From: Streptococcus sp. 121
GTDB lineage: Bacteria > Bacillota > Bacilli > Lactobacillales > Streptococcaceae
Reading direction: 5' to 3'
Length of the DNA: 40,967 bases
Assembly (NCBI RefSeq): GCF_016458205.1
Contig: NZ_JAEMED010000015.1
Coordinates: forward strand, 1 to 40,967
In this document: positions 32,583 to 40,967 of the stretch, piece by piece
Layout of the letters: the number at the start of each line of letters is the position of its first letter
Position numbering within the stretch: position 1 is the stretch's first letter
The notes under the pieces: model-generated
Databases searched by the model: none
What the model saw: the letters and a program-made list of their open reading frames with translations, nothing else
Told to the model about the DNA's origin: nothing
Position numbers and translations under genes: made by a program

Positions 32583-33747
32583 ACAACGAAATATTTTCCG
32601 TTTATTGGTGAGAGGGCAGACAAATCATTTTGGAAATGTCATTTTTGACTATGCTAACCGATTGTTGATCAGTCGCCATCCAGTTAGTGCTCCTTTTCTC
32701 ATGATGCTGTATCAGTCCAGTGAATCTTTAGCCCAATTAATCTTCAATCTCCTTGGCGGACATGTTGCAGATTTTTACAATAGAAAAAGAATCCTCCTAG
32801 TGACAGACTTGATTGCAGCACTAGCAACGTTTGTTCTCTTTCTGGTTTATAACCCAGAAAACATATGGGCATTGATTCTTGTAAATACCCTGTTAGCTAT
32901 TTTATATAGTTTCAATTCGCCTGCCTATCGGGCGGTTATTCGAGATTTGTTATCTAAAACAGCTATATTTCAATACAATTCCTTATCCAAGTTGATAGCA
33001 GAAATAGTGAGTGTGGTATCGCCACTTCTAGCTCTAGTCGTGGTTTCCCAGCTTGGATTTCGATATGCCATGCTCATTAACTCATTTTCATTTCTAGTTT
33101 CTGCATGGTGTGAATATCGTTTTGAAATCTTGCATAAGACCGAAAGTTCAAAATCAAAATTAGGACAGGGACTGAAGGATGGTTTGGTCTACATCTATAA
33201 GGATAAACAAATATTTTATCTGCTCCTCACAGCGGCTCTGGTTAATTTTCTAGATGCCATCTATACCTTTTATCTACCGTTTACACCGATTTTTTCAGGA
33301 TTTGACAATATTTATGCCTATATTTTGATCGCACAGTCGGTTGGTAGCATTCTAGCCTCCCTGATTGTGACCTGGTTCGGTAAGAGGGAATTGGGACCAA
33401 ATCAGTATTTTTATTTTTTGATTATAGGTTCCCTAGCTTGGATTGGGTTAGGATTTGCGGGAGGGTCCCAATTATTGATTTTGGTACTGTGTGGTATTTT
33501 TTCAGGAAGTGTAACCATCTTTAATATTTTCTTTATGTCACATATTCAGACAAGCATTCAACCCAATATGTTAGGACGCGTTTTTAGCATTATTTTCACA
33601 ATGGTCGGACTCTTCGTTCCCCTAGGTAGTATGGTTGCCTCATGGATTAACTTGCAAAATTGGTCCGTATTTATGTATATTGGATTTGCCCAGCTAATCC
33701 TTTGCTTTGGAGTACTAAGGCTGTTTACGAAGATGGCAAAGAGTTGA
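32572..33747 (+). CDS. MFS transporter (second of the cluster)
   Basis: A 391-aa 12-helix membrane protein of the MFS exporter type, with motif A-like GGHVADFYNRKRILLVTDL (about 62-80) between helices 2 and 3 and a short central loop (about 185-200). Its first 11 bp overlap ligase B (ATG within GGATGAAAGCTGA), so it is translationally coupled and most likely exports the product or gives self-protection. It is not a close copy of the first MFS protein. No terminator immediately follows; a hairpin with T run at 33884-33908 is the first candidate. Confidence 0.85.
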   Translation: MKAEQRNIFRLLVRGQTNHFGNVIFDYANRLLISRHPVSAPFLMMLYQSSESLAQLIFNLLGGHVADFYNRKRILLVTDLIAALATFVLFLVYNPENIWALILVNTLLAILYSFNSPAYRAVIRDLLSKTAIFQYNSLSKLIAEIVSVVSPLLALVVVSQLGFRYAMLINSFSFLVSAWCEYRFEILHKTESSKSKLGQGLKDGLVYIYKDKQIFYLLLTAALVNFLDAIYTFYLPFTPIFSGFDNIYAYILIAQSVGSILASLIVTWFGKRELGPNQYFYFLIIGSLAWIGLGFAGGSQLLILVLCGIFSGSVTIFNIFFMSHIQTSIQPNMLGRVFSIIFTMVGLFVPLGSMVASWINLQNWSVFMYIGFAQLILCFGVLRLFTKMAKS

Positions 33748-33883
33748 GGAAAAAAGAAGCAGATCTTTCATAATAAAAAGATATCACCTTAAACATGAAT
33801 GTGATTTTATGAAGCAATTCCCATTCTGATTTTGTAGCACTTATCAGTTTGAGAGGAATTTGGCTTTTTTCAAAAATTGTGAG

Positions 33884-33908
33884 AAATCGGTGAGTTCGCC
33901 GATTTTTT
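33884..33908 (+). terminator. Terminator between the ATP-grasp cluster and mtl operon
   Basis: AAATCGG (33884-33890) and CCGATTT (33899-33905) form a 7-bp stem with an 8-base loop and T6. Confidence 0.75.
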
Positions 33909-33912
33909 GCTG

Positions 33913-33931
33913 TGTCACAAAAAGTGTGACA
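33913..33931 (+). promoter_or_regulatory. Palindrome, probable MtlR operator
   Basis: TGTCACA (33913-33919) and TGTGACA (33925-33931) form a 7-bp perfect inverted repeat with a 5-bp spacer. It resembles the MtlR site TTGNCACAN4TGTGNCAA known from Bacillus/Geobacillus, though the spacer is one base longer. It lies just upstream of a promoter with a poor -35, as expected for an activator site. Confidence 0.5.
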
Positions 33932-33940
33932 AGATTTGAG

Positions 33941-33969
33941 TTCCCTGTCTGGTTTTTTGTCTGTATACT
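33941..33969 (+). promoter_or_regulatory. mtlA promoter
   Basis: TTCCCT (33941-33946), 17 bp, TATACT (33964-33969). The weak -35 next to the palindrome fits activation by phosphorylated MtlR. Confidence 0.5.
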
Positions 33970-34001
33970 AAGGTTAGAAATCAAAGATGGGAGGTCGTGT
34001 C

Positions 34002-35762
34002 ATGGAATCGCAATCGTTTCGTGTACGTCTACAGAAGTTAGGGACAACCTTGTCCAATATGGTTATGCCTAACATTGGTGCTTTTATTGCTTGGGGTGTC
34101 TTAACCTCATTATTTATTGAGACAGGTTGGTTGCCAAATGAGTCTTTTGCGACAATTGTTGGCCCAATGATTACCTATCTCTTGCCTCTTTTAATTGGAT
34201 ATACTGGAGGTTTTAACGTCTATGGTCAACGGGGTGGGGTAGTTGGTGCTATCCTTACAATGGGGGTCATTGCAGGTACTACGGTTCCGATGTTCATTGG
34301 TGCCATGGTGGTAGGACCTTTTGGAGCTTGGGCGATTAAGAAATTTGACCAAGCTGTGCAGCCTAAGATTCGTCCTGGTTTTGAAATGTTGGTGAACAAC
34401 TTTTCAGCTGGGTTGCTTGGATTTGCCTTAATGCTCTTGTCCTTCAAGATTGTGGGGCCTTTTGTTGAGAGTATGACGGCGATGATCGGAGATGGGGTAG
34501 AAGCCATTGTGGCGATGAAGCTCCTGCCTCTTGCCAATATCATCATTGAACCTGCTAAGATTCTTTTCTTGAACAACGCTTTGAACCATGGGATTTTTAC
34601 ACCGCTGGGGGCTGAGCAAGTGCTTGAGACAGGGAAATCCGTTCTCTTCTTACTTGAAGCCAACCCTGGACCAGGTTTGGGTATCCTCCTAGCCTATGCC
34701 TTCTTTGGTAAGGGTTCTGCCAAATCTTCTTCCTGGGGTGCGATGATTATCCACTTCTTTGGTGGGATTCATGAAATTTATTTCCCTTATGTGATGATGA
34801 AACCCGCCCTCTTCTTGGCAGCGATTGCCGGAGGTGTGTCAGGTACTTTTGCGTTCCAACTTTTGAATGCAGGTCTTGGTGCAGCAGCGTCTCCAGGTTC
34901 CATCATTGCCATCATGGGGATGGTCCCTAAGGGAGATGGTTACCTTGCCAATCTCCTTGCTGTCTTGGCCGGCGTTTTTGCGGGTGCTCTAGCTTCCTTC
35001 TTAGTCGCATCCCTTATTTTGAAGGCCGATAAGTCTGAAGGAGAAAGTTTGGAAGAGGCACAAGCTGCCAGCAAGGCTGCCAAAGCAGCATCAAAAGGGC
35101 AGCCGCTAGCTCCAATCGCTGAGGAAATTTCTTCCGCAACAGTAAAACAAATCATTTTCGCCTGTGATGCAGGAATGGGTAGCTCCGCTATGGGTGCTTC
35201 TCTCCTCCGTGACAAGGTTAAAAAAGCTGGCTTGGATATTCCAGTTTCCAACAAGGCCATCTCAGCCTTGGAAGACACAGAGAACACCTTGATTGTTACT
35301 CAAGAGGAATTGGCCGATCGTGCTGCTCAACGAACTCCACGGGCCATCCATGTTGCTGTAGATAACTTCCTAACCTCTCCAAAATATGATGATATTGTCA
35401 GCAAGTTGGCTGGAAAGCCAGCAGTCATTTTTGAAGCAGATCCACGACCAGAAGCACAAGGGCAAGTAGACCTAAACTATGTGGATGAAGTGGTCTTCCC
35501 TTATGACCAAGCTCAGGGATCTGCAACCATGGGACAGGCAACGCTTAGTGCCATCTTTAAAAACCGTGGCATCGGTATCCCAGTTGCGACTGTACCTCTA
35601 GTAGATTTGGCTGAGCACAACGCTAAAAACATTTTATTGGTCAGCACAATTGCTAATCAGGCTGCAGTTCAACAAGCTGCTCCAGAAGCTCAACTCTTGG
35701 TGGTGGATAGCTTGGTAACCACTCCGGAATATGACAAAATGGTGGATCGCATCCATCAATAA
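34002..35762 (+). CDS. mtlA: PTS mannitol transporter subunit IICB
   Basis: A 586-aa permease that imports and phosphorylates mannitol to mannitol 1-phosphate. The EIIC membrane domain (about 1-340) includes GGIHEIYFPYVMM, the mannitol-family GIHE signature. A linker rich in Ala/Ser/Lys follows. The EIIB domain starts IIFACDAGMGSSAMG with phospho-accepting Cys388. Unusually, a second EIIB-like repeat (about 496-584, VVFPYDQAQGSATMG...) follows in which the Cys position is Tyr501. ATG 34002 has SD GGGAGG at 7-bp spacing; an in-frame ATG at 33987 lacks one. mtlR, mtlF and mtlD follow; EIIA is separate (mtlF). Confidence 0.95.
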   Translation: MESQSFRVRLQKLGTTLSNMVMPNIGAFIAWGVLTSLFIETGWLPNESFATIVGPMITYLLPLLIGYTGGFNVYGQRGGVVGAILTMGVIAGTTVPMFIGAMVVGPFGAWAIKKFDQAVQPKIRPGFEMLVNNFSAGLLGFALMLLSFKIVGPFVESMTAMIGDGVEAIVAMKLLPLANIIIEPAKILFLNNALNHGIFTPLGAEQVLETGKSVLFLLEANPGPGLGILLAYAFFGKGSAKSSSWGAMIIHFFGGIHEIYFPYVMMKPALFLAAIAGGVSGTFAFQLLNAGLGAAASPGSIIAIMGMVPKGDGYLANLLAVLAGVFAGALASFLVASLILKADKSEGESLEEAQAASKAAKAASKGQPLAPIAEEISSATVKQIIFACDAGMGSSAMGASLLRDKVKKAGLDIPVSNKAISALEDTENTLIVTQEELADRAAQRTPRAIHVAVDNFLTSPKYDDIVSKLAGKPAVIFEADPRPEAQGQVDLNYVDEVVFPYDQAQGSATMGQATLSAIFKNRGIGIPVATVPLVDLAEHNAKNILLVSTIANQAAVQQAAPEAQLLVVDSLVTTPEYDKMVDRIHQ

Positions 35763-35787
35763 GTAAAAAGTTTAGTATAATAAAGCT

Positions 35788-37740
35788 ATGATACTAAGCA
35801 AACGTGAAGAAGACCTTCTGAAAGCTTTCCTCCAAGTAGGGAAGCTTTCCTTGAAGGAAATGACAGAAATTTTACAGGTTTCAACTCGAACGGTTTATCG
35901 AACCTTATCTGATTTGACTCCTTATTTGGAAACTAAGGGTATCGAACTTGTTAAGGATGGGAGAAAATACTATCTTGAGGGAGATTTGTCTCAACTGATT
36001 GATTTAGGTGGTCAAGAAGCCTATAGTCCTAGCTGCCGTCAACTTTTGATAACCTATGATCTTCTCTTGGCAGATCAGGCTTTGACCAATGAAAGTCTGC
36101 AGGAGACCTATTTGGTCTCCAATGTGACTGTGATTCAGGATATTGCTGCTATAGAAGCTAGACTGAAAGATTTTCAACTCTCCCTATCCCGCTCTAAGGG
36201 CTATAGTTTGCTGGGAACTTCGTCTCAAAAACGCAGGATCTTATCGATTCTTTTAGCCAATGCGATCAGTGTTCAAGATTTTTGGTCGGATAACTATCCT
36301 GAATTTTCTGTTTTAGACCCTGCTATTGTTTCGGCTTGTCGGACTACTTTTGAGAACTTAGCTTCGGTACTTGGGGAGGTAGATCCTAAGCTCAAGCAAT
36401 TTCTGATTCTGCTTCTTTCTCTAGCAGATAATCAGGGGCAGTTGGAGCAGCAGTTTGAGTTGTCCAAGGAAGCTTTAGAGTTTTCCCAGAAACTCTTTCG
36501 TCAGCTGTCGTCAGCGACCAAGCAGTTTTACAATTTACAGGAAATTATTTACTTTGCTTCCATGGTGGATGAATTGATTATCCGCCGTCAGGAAGTGCCA
36601 CTCTTTCGAGAGAGTTTTGACAGTCGTTTTTATTACAGTGTCACTCAATTGATTGATTCGGTCTCGCGTTTCAGTAAAAGTGATTTTATGAAGGATCAAT
36701 TGCTTTTTTCCTTTTTGTTTAATCATATAAGGCTGAGTTTAGCAGTCCCAGTCTTGTTTCCAGAGGGGAAAACGGCGAATATGGCCTTTTTGACCAGGCA
36801 GGGGAATCCCTTTTTACACCGACTGGTTAGTCTCTTGATACAGGAACTCTTTCCAACTTATATCCACAATGAGTATGAGTATGAATTGGTTACTCTGCAC
36901 TTTGCCGCCAGCCTGCGGCGTAGTCCAGAAATTTTCCCGATCCGCTTATTGCTTGTGACGGATGAACGGCCCCTCTCAGCTAGCGTTTTGGTTTCCAAAA
37001 TTAAAACTATCGCTCCCTTCGTCGAAGGCATTGAGGTGAGGAGTTCCAGCAAATTAGAGGGCTTAGAAATGGATGTTTATGACTATTGTTTGACCACTAA
37101 GCCCCTCGCGCAGCAAGAATTTCAGTTGATATCGACCTTTCCGAGTACTCAGGAAATGCTAGACTTGCAGGAAACGCTGCAGAAGGTTCAGGAGAATCGC
37201 ACGGTGCGGGAAAGAGTGGTGATTGAGGAGGAGAAGGTCTATGATTTGCCGGCTTATTTGGAAGCCAGCCGCCATCTCTTAGATCAATTCCGCTTGTTGG
37301 AATTGTCTTCACAACCCTCTTTTGAAAGGGCGGTGGAAACAGTTGTGGGACAGCTGGATGGGGTTTTGGATGCGCAGTATGTCAGCCAAAAGCTCTTGGA
37401 TCGCTTTTATCAAAGTCCTTTGGCGATTCCACAGACCAACCTAGCCCTCTTGCACACCCAAACGAGTCGGGTTGAGACCAGTCAATTTGTGATTGCTCAA
37501 TTGTCTAATGCTGTCTATACCCCATCTATGAATCAGGAAGAGGAGGCGGTTCAGAGGCTTCTGTTGATGCTGACTCCAGTAGGTGAGCGGGAAGAAATAC
37601 GGGATTTAATGACGGCTATCAGTCAATCGATTATTGAAAATAAGCTCTACACAGAGATTTACCGGACAGGTAATCAGGAAATTTTGTATCAATTGTTGAA
37701 TACAATCTTTGCAGAAAAAATGAAAAAAATCGGAGAATAA
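35788..37740 (+). CDS. mtlR: Mannitol operon transcriptional activator MtlR
   Basis: A 650-aa multidomain regulator: N-terminal HTH ([26 protein letters not shown] and STRTVYRTL, shown in part), a second HTH (about 95-140), two PTS regulation domains (about 190-400, with conserved His such as FLFNHIRL and [12 protein letters not shown]), an EIIB-Gat-like domain (about 395-475, lacking a clear active Cys), and an EIIA-like C-terminal domain (about 500-650). In this family phosphorylation by HPr and by the mannitol EII sets activity. No SD precedes ATG 35788; a TATAAT at 35776-35781 could start a leaderless message. mtlF begins 2 bp after its stop. Confidence 0.92.
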   Translation: MILSKREEDLLKAFLQVGKLSLKEMTEILQVSTRTVYRTLSDLTPYLETKGIELVKDGRKYYLEGDLSQLIDLGGQEAYSPSCRQLLITYDLLLADQALTNESLQETYLVSNVTVIQDIAAIEARLKDFQLSLSRSKGYSLLGTSSQKRRILSILLANAISVQDFWSDNYPEFSVLDPAIVSACRTTFENLASVLGEVDPKLKQFLILLLSLADNQGQLEQQFELSKEALEFSQKLFRQLSSATKQFYNLQEIIYFASMVDELIIRRQEVPLFRESFDSRFYYSVTQLIDSVSRFSKSDFMKDQLLFSFLFNHIRLSLAVPVLFPEGKTANMAFLTRQGNPFLHRLVSLLIQELFPTYIHNEYEYELVTLHFAASLRRSPEIFPIRLLLVTDERPLSASVLVSKIKTIAPFVEGIEVRSSSKLEGLEMDVYDYCLTTKPLAQQEFQLISTFPSTQEMLDLQETLQKVQENRTVRERVVIEEEKVYDLPAYLEASRHLLDQFRLLELSSQPSFERAVETVVGQLDGVLDAQYVSQKLLDRFYQSPLAIPQTNLALLHTQTSRVETSQFVIAQLSNAVYTPSMNQEEEAVQRLLLMLTPVGEREEIRDLMTAISQSIIENKLYTEIYRTGNQEILYQLLNTIFAEKMKKIGE

Positions 37741-37742
37741 TT

Positions 37743-38180
37743 ATGGAACTTCAAAATAAGCTCATTCATTTAAAGCAAACTTTTGCCAATAAAGAAGAAG
37801 CTATTCGCTTTTGTGGACGCCAGTTGCAAGAGGCAGGTCATGTCGAAGAAGCCTACATCGAAGCAATGATTCAACGGAACCAAGATCTCTCCGTTTATAT
37901 GGGGAACTTTATTGCTATTCCACATGGAACCGATGCGGCTAAGAAAGAAGTCTTATCATCTGGCATTACCATTGTCCAGGTTCCTGCAGGTGTGAATTTT
38001 GGAACCGAAGAGGATCCTAAGATTGCGACCATTCTATTTGGAATTGCAGGCCTTGGGGATGATCATTTGGAAATGATTCAAAAAATATCCATCTTCTGTG
38101 CGGATGTCGATAATGTTGTGAAATTGGCAGATGCTCAAAGTGTGGAAGAAATCAAGCAACTTCTAGAAAGTGTAGCTTAG
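37743..38180 (+). CDS. mtlF: PTS mannitol transporter subunit IIA
   Basis: A 145-aa soluble EIIA of the mannitol/fructose family, which carries the phosphate from HPr to the EIIB Cys. The active His61 lies in [15 protein letters not shown], the family signature. It starts 2 bp after mtlR, with SD GGAG inside the mtlR end, and precedes mtlD by 13 bp. Confidence 0.96.
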   Translation: MELQNKLIHLKQTFANKEEAIRFCGRQLQEAGHVEEAYIEAMIQRNQDLSVYMGNFIAIPHGTDAAKKEVLSSGITIVQVPAGVNFGTEEDPKIATILFGIAGLGDDHLEMIQKISIFCADVDNVVKLADAQSVEEIKQLLESVA

Positions 38181-38193
38181 GGAGGGAAAAGCT

Positions 38194-39336
38194 ATGAAAA
38201 AAGCAGTTCATTTTGGTGCAGGAAATATTGGTCGTGGTTTTATTGGTCAAGTATTAACTGATAATGATTTTGAAATCGCCTTTGTAGATGTCAATGAAGA
38301 AATCATCAATGCTCTTAATGAGAAACAATCTTACACGATAGAGATTGCCCAAGAAGGTCAGCCTAAGATTCAGGTTTCACGAGTTCGTGGGATTAACAAC
38401 GGTCAGAACCCTGACCAAGTTATCCAAGCCATTGCGGAGGCGGACTTGGTGACAACTGCTATTGGTCCTAATATCCTTCCTTTTATCGCAGAAGTGATTG
38501 CGCGTGGTTTAGAGGAGCGCTTAGCACAGAATAATCATCGAAATGTGGATATTCTAGCTTGTGAAAATATGATTGGTGGCTCTAGTTTCCTAGCTAAGGA
38601 AGTGGATGGCTATCTATCTGAAGAAGGACGGGCTTATGTGGCTAAACATGTTGGTTTCCCAAATGCAGCCGTTGACCGGATTGTTCCAGCACAAAGTCAT
38701 GAGGATCCTCTTTATGTAGTGGTAGAGCCTTTTAAAGAGTGGGTTGTTGAAACCAAAGGAATGAAAAATCCAGAACTGCGTTTAGAGCAGGTTCATTATG
38801 AAGAGGACTTGGAACCCTTCATTGAACGTAAACTCTTCTCGGTGAACTCAGGGCACGCGACTTCAGCTTATACTGGAGCTAAGGCTGGGGCTAAGACCAT
38901 TCTGGAAGCCTTGCAAAATCCAGCAGTCAAAGAACAAGTTGAAGCCGTTTTGGCTGAAATTCGCAGCCTGCTTGTAGCCAAATGGGGCTTTGATGAGGCT
39001 GGATTGGAAGAGTATCATAAGGTCATCATCAGTCGTTTTGAAAATCCTTATATTGTTGATGATATTGCGCGTGTAGCACGAACACCTATCCGCAAATTGG
39101 GTTACGATGAGCGCTTTATTCGTCCAATTCGTGAATTGGCAGAGTGTAACTTATCCTACCAACACCTACTGGAAACCGTTGCTGCAGTCTTTGCTTATCA
39201 GGATGTAAACGATCCTCAATCCGTTGAATTGCAAGAACTCTTAGCTAACAAACCTGTCAAAGAAGTGGTTCTAGAAGTGACAGGCTTAGAAGAAGGCGAA
39301 GTTTTAGAGGCCCTTGTAGCCCAGTTGGAAAAATAA
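38194..39336 (+). CDS. mtlD: Mannitol-1-phosphate 5-dehydrogenase
   Basis: A 380-aa NAD-dependent enzyme that oxidises mannitol 1-phosphate to fructose 6-phosphate, feeding glycolysis. The Rossmann motif FGAGNIGRGFIG is at the N-terminus, CENMIGGSSFL at about 128, and the catalytic Lys region KLFSVNSGHATSAYTG at about 211-226. Length is standard for MtlD. SD GGGAGGG lies before ATG; a strong terminator follows the gene. Confidence 0.97.
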   Translation: MKKAVHFGAGNIGRGFIGQVLTDNDFEIAFVDVNEEIINALNEKQSYTIEIAQEGQPKIQVSRVRGINNGQNPDQVIQAIAEADLVTTAIGPNILPFIAEVIARGLEERLAQNNHRNVDILACENMIGGSSFLAKEVDGYLSEEGRAYVAKHVGFPNAAVDRIVPAQSHEDPLYVVVEPFKEWVVETKGMKNPELRLEQVHYEEDLEPFIERKLFSVNSGHATSAYTGAKAGAKTILEALQNPAVKEQVEAVLAEIRSLLVAKWGFDEAGLEEYHKVIISRFENPYIVDDIARVARTPIRKLGYDERFIRPIRELAECNLSYQHLLETVAAVFAYQDVNDPQSVELQELLANKPVKEVVLEVTGLEEGEVLEALVAQLEK

Positions 39337-39356
39337 AGAGTAGAGCATACAAAGTA

Positions 39357-39390
39357 ACCCGTCACCTAGTAAACGAGTGACGGGTCTTTT
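39357..39390 (+). terminator. mtl operon terminator
   Basis: ACCCGTCAC (39357-39365) and GTGACGGGT (39377-39385) form a 9-bp stem, followed by CTTTT. Confidence 0.9.
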
Positions 39391-39513
39391 GTGGTATAAA
39401 TTGGGAGGTGTGGGCTCAGACTTCGCTGACTCCGTTATTGAGAAAGGTATCATTTTCTCAGGAATGATTCTGGGATGTGGAAGGAATCTGTTTAATTTTT
39501 TTTTAAATAATAA

Positions 39514-39543
39514 GAAAAAGACAAAGGTCCCCCATAGGGGCCT
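39514..39543 (-). terminator. Minus-strand terminator of the MFS gene
   Basis: AGG/CCT and CCCC/GGGG (39525-39543) form a stem with a GA mismatch. On the minus strand it is followed by a T-rich tail (TTTGTCTTTTTC). It lies 6 bp beyond the MFS stop codon. Confidence 0.6.
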
Positions 39544-39548
39544 ATGCC

Positions 39549-40772
39549 TTATTTTGTTTTCTTGTAAGTTTCTGGGAGTGTGAGGATCATGGCGAGGTAG
39601 ATCACAGGCACTGCGAGGTAAAAGAGGGCGGAAGGCCAGAAGCCGAGGTGGCCATAAATCCAGCTCCAGAAGTAGTTTAAGATTGTATAGAGTCCGTAGG
39701 TAATTCCCCAGATGATTCCGAACATGAGGGTCGCTTTTTGCGGATTCATATTAGGGAGTTCATGTGGGATATTGAGGTAGACGGCATATTGGTAAAAGAT
39801 TAAGAAGCCGGTTGCGAAGAAGAAGAGGTAGCCAACCAAAGGTAAATGGAGGAGGGCGATACTACTAATTCCAGCGGCCATGGTTGCGATAGCCAAGATG
39901 CCAAGTTGGATTAAGTAAGGCTTGCGCGGTCGGTTAACAGGGCTCTTGAGACGAACCAGGGTTCCTGCGATCCCCCCACCGGAGATGGCACAAATCATGT
40001 AACCGGAAGTAAAGAAATCAGGGAATTCTTTAGCCAACTGTCCAGGGATTGAGTTAAGGGACATAACATAAAGAATCAAAAAGGCAGCAAATCCAACTGC
40101 AAAGCGCCAGACAAAAGGATCTTTGAGAGCTTGGCTATAGGAGTAGCTAGCAGCTGCATCTTGGGCTTGTGTGCTTCCTGTTTCGAAGTCTTGGGCCTTG
40201 AGCAGCCATACAATAAAGAGGACTAAGGCTACAAAGGCAACGGCTGAAAGGGTTAGGCGCCAATCCAAGCGAAGGGTGTCTGCCCAGAAGACAAAGGCAA
40301 TTGCAATAATAAAGGCACCGATGTTATAGCTGGCTGTTATCAAGGAGGAATAGAAAATCTTATTTTCTTGACTTACAAAGCGAACCACGATGGGGTTCAT
40401 GTAGACCATAATCATGGAGCCACCTAAGGCCATGATCATGCGAGCTAAGATATAAAGCCAATAATTTGGCATCCAAACGGCTACTAAGGCAAAACAGAGT
40501 AGTCCGATGGCAATTTGGGCAGCGCGCTTAATCCCAAACTTGACAAGAACAGCCGCAGCTAAAAAGTTTGCGACAACGCGAGCAACGGTAATGGTATAGT
40601 TCACCATTTCAGAGATGGTTGGGTCAACACCTTTATCTCCGAAGAAGCTAGCCACAATTTGTGGACCCAAGGTCGAGCCACCAACCCAACTGGCGGCAAA
40701 GGTAATATAAGCAAGTAAGAGGGTGTAGAACATGAGAATACCCGTCTTTTTCGATATGGATTTACTTTCCAT
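39549..40772 (-). CDS. MFS transporter of unknown substrate
   Basis: A 407-aa membrane protein with 12 predicted helices. The N-terminal half has YTITVARVVANFLAAAVLVKFGIKRAAQIAIG (given here in part: LVKFGIKRAAQ is the motif A-like loop), and a polar central loop at about 195-220 (QDFETGSTQAQDAAAS). The pattern is that of MFS organic-anion or sugar-type carriers, but the substrate is not identifiable. ATG 40772 is preferred for its SD GAGGAGG (40778-40784); a longer open frame from 40826 has none. Transcription converges on mtlD. No promoter is clear. Confidence 0.82.
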   Translation of the reverse strand: MESKSISKKTGILMFYTLLLAYITFAASWVGGSTLGPQIVASFFGDKGVDPTISEMVNYTITVARVVANFLAAAVLVKFGIKRAAQIAIGLLCFALVAVWMPNYWLYILARMIMALGGSMIMVYMNPIVVRFVSQENKIFYSSLITASYNIGAFIIAIAFVFWADTLRLDWRLTLSAVAFVALVLFIVWLLKAQDFETGSTQAQDAAASYSYSQALKDPFVWRFAVGFAAFLILYVMSLNSIPGQLAKEFPDFFTSGYMICAISGGGIAGTLVRLKSPVNRPRKPYLIQLGILAIATMAAGISSIALLHLPLVGYLFFFATGFLIFYQYAVYLNIPHELPNMNPQKATLMFGIIWGITYGLYTILNYFWSWIYGHLGFWPSALFYLAVPVIYLAMILTLPETYKKTK

Positions 40773-40900
40773 AAGAACCTCCTCGTAATATAAGTTTAGA
40801 GGGTTATTAAAACCCAGTTTGAACAATAATTGTATAAATACTTGACTATTGCAATGTTTCCCAGAACAATAGAGTTATGGAAAGGACTCATGGTTGTTTC

Positions 40901-40967
40901 TTATCCTCCTTGTTGCTCAGTCTTCATTACAAAGTCTGTTACCCAGCCCTTCATTTTACCTCCAACC
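40901..40967 (-). CDS. C-terminal end of a gene running off the window
   Basis: The last minus-strand frame reads VGGKMKGWVTDFVMKTEQQGG and stop, open to the window edge. It is most likely the 3' end of a neighbouring gene. An SD-like GGAGG precedes an internal ATG at 40955, so a separate tiny ORF is the alternative. The family is not recognised. Confidence 0.35.
   Translation of the reverse strand, partial: VGGKMKGWVTDFVMKTEQQGG

Noticed and set aside
40796..40891. 31-codon minus-strand ORF (MSPFHNSIVLGN...)
   Set aside because: It has AAGGAGG upstream, but at about 11 bp spacing; the sequence has no protein-like pattern and covers the leader of the MFS gene.

Overview
The window is a chromosomal segment of a low-GC Gram-positive coccus, almost certainly a Streptococcus and most like S. 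suis. The evidence is the order ksgA-rsgA-rpe-thiN-rmuC-yhaM-purR-rpsL-rpsG-fusA, a PolC-type replicase, a streptococcal class B sortase with its short-tailed substrate, a mannitol PTS operon, and intergenic hairpin repeats. The species name is an inference from gene content; no database was searched.

Layout. 1-540: the end of an rRNA operon (23S 3' end, 5S, tRNA-Asn, terminator). 620-4515: a Ser-rich TcaA-like membrane protein, then a secreted protein ending in an LPNTAAVK sorting signal with its likely class B sortase. 4534-6035: a compact, AT-rich three-gene operon (ADP-ribosyltransferase-like protein, 88-aa protein, SecB-like chaperone) behind a consensus promoter. It has the architecture of a toxin-antitoxin-chaperone (TAC) module with an unusual toxin. 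It is followed by a 431-bp element with perfect 17-bp inverted ends, flanked by a 58-bp duplication that copies the polC promoter. 6587-12468: polC, pepS and a small GlsB-like membrane protein. 12469-14640: about 2.2 kb without ordinary genes, packed with hairpins, an inverted duplication, a 60-bp tandem repeat, one complete type I toxin/antisense-RNA locus and remnants of two related loci. 14626-15639: an intact IS982-family insertion sequence with a 7-bp target duplication.

15804-26360 is housekeeping DNA: ksgA, rsgA, rpe, thiN, rmuC and yhaM (translationally coupled in part), purR with a PUR-box-like site, a Ser-rich membrane protein, then rpsL-rpsG and fusA, each with its own promoter and a structured leader.

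26369-33747 is an accessory cluster: a divergent LuxR-type regulator with a receiver-like domain that has Glu in place of the phospho-acceptor Asp, an MFS transporter, a decayed small ORF, an AlaRS-catalytic-domain homologue, two ATP-grasp ligases (the first with an apparent poly-A frameshift near its 3' end) and a second MFS transporter. Together these suggest synthesis and export of a small peptide-like metabolite that I cannot identify.

33884-39390 is the mannitol operon mtlA-mtlR-mtlF-mtlD with an MtlR-like palindrome upstream. The window ends with a minus-strand MFS transporter and the last codons of another minus-strand gene.
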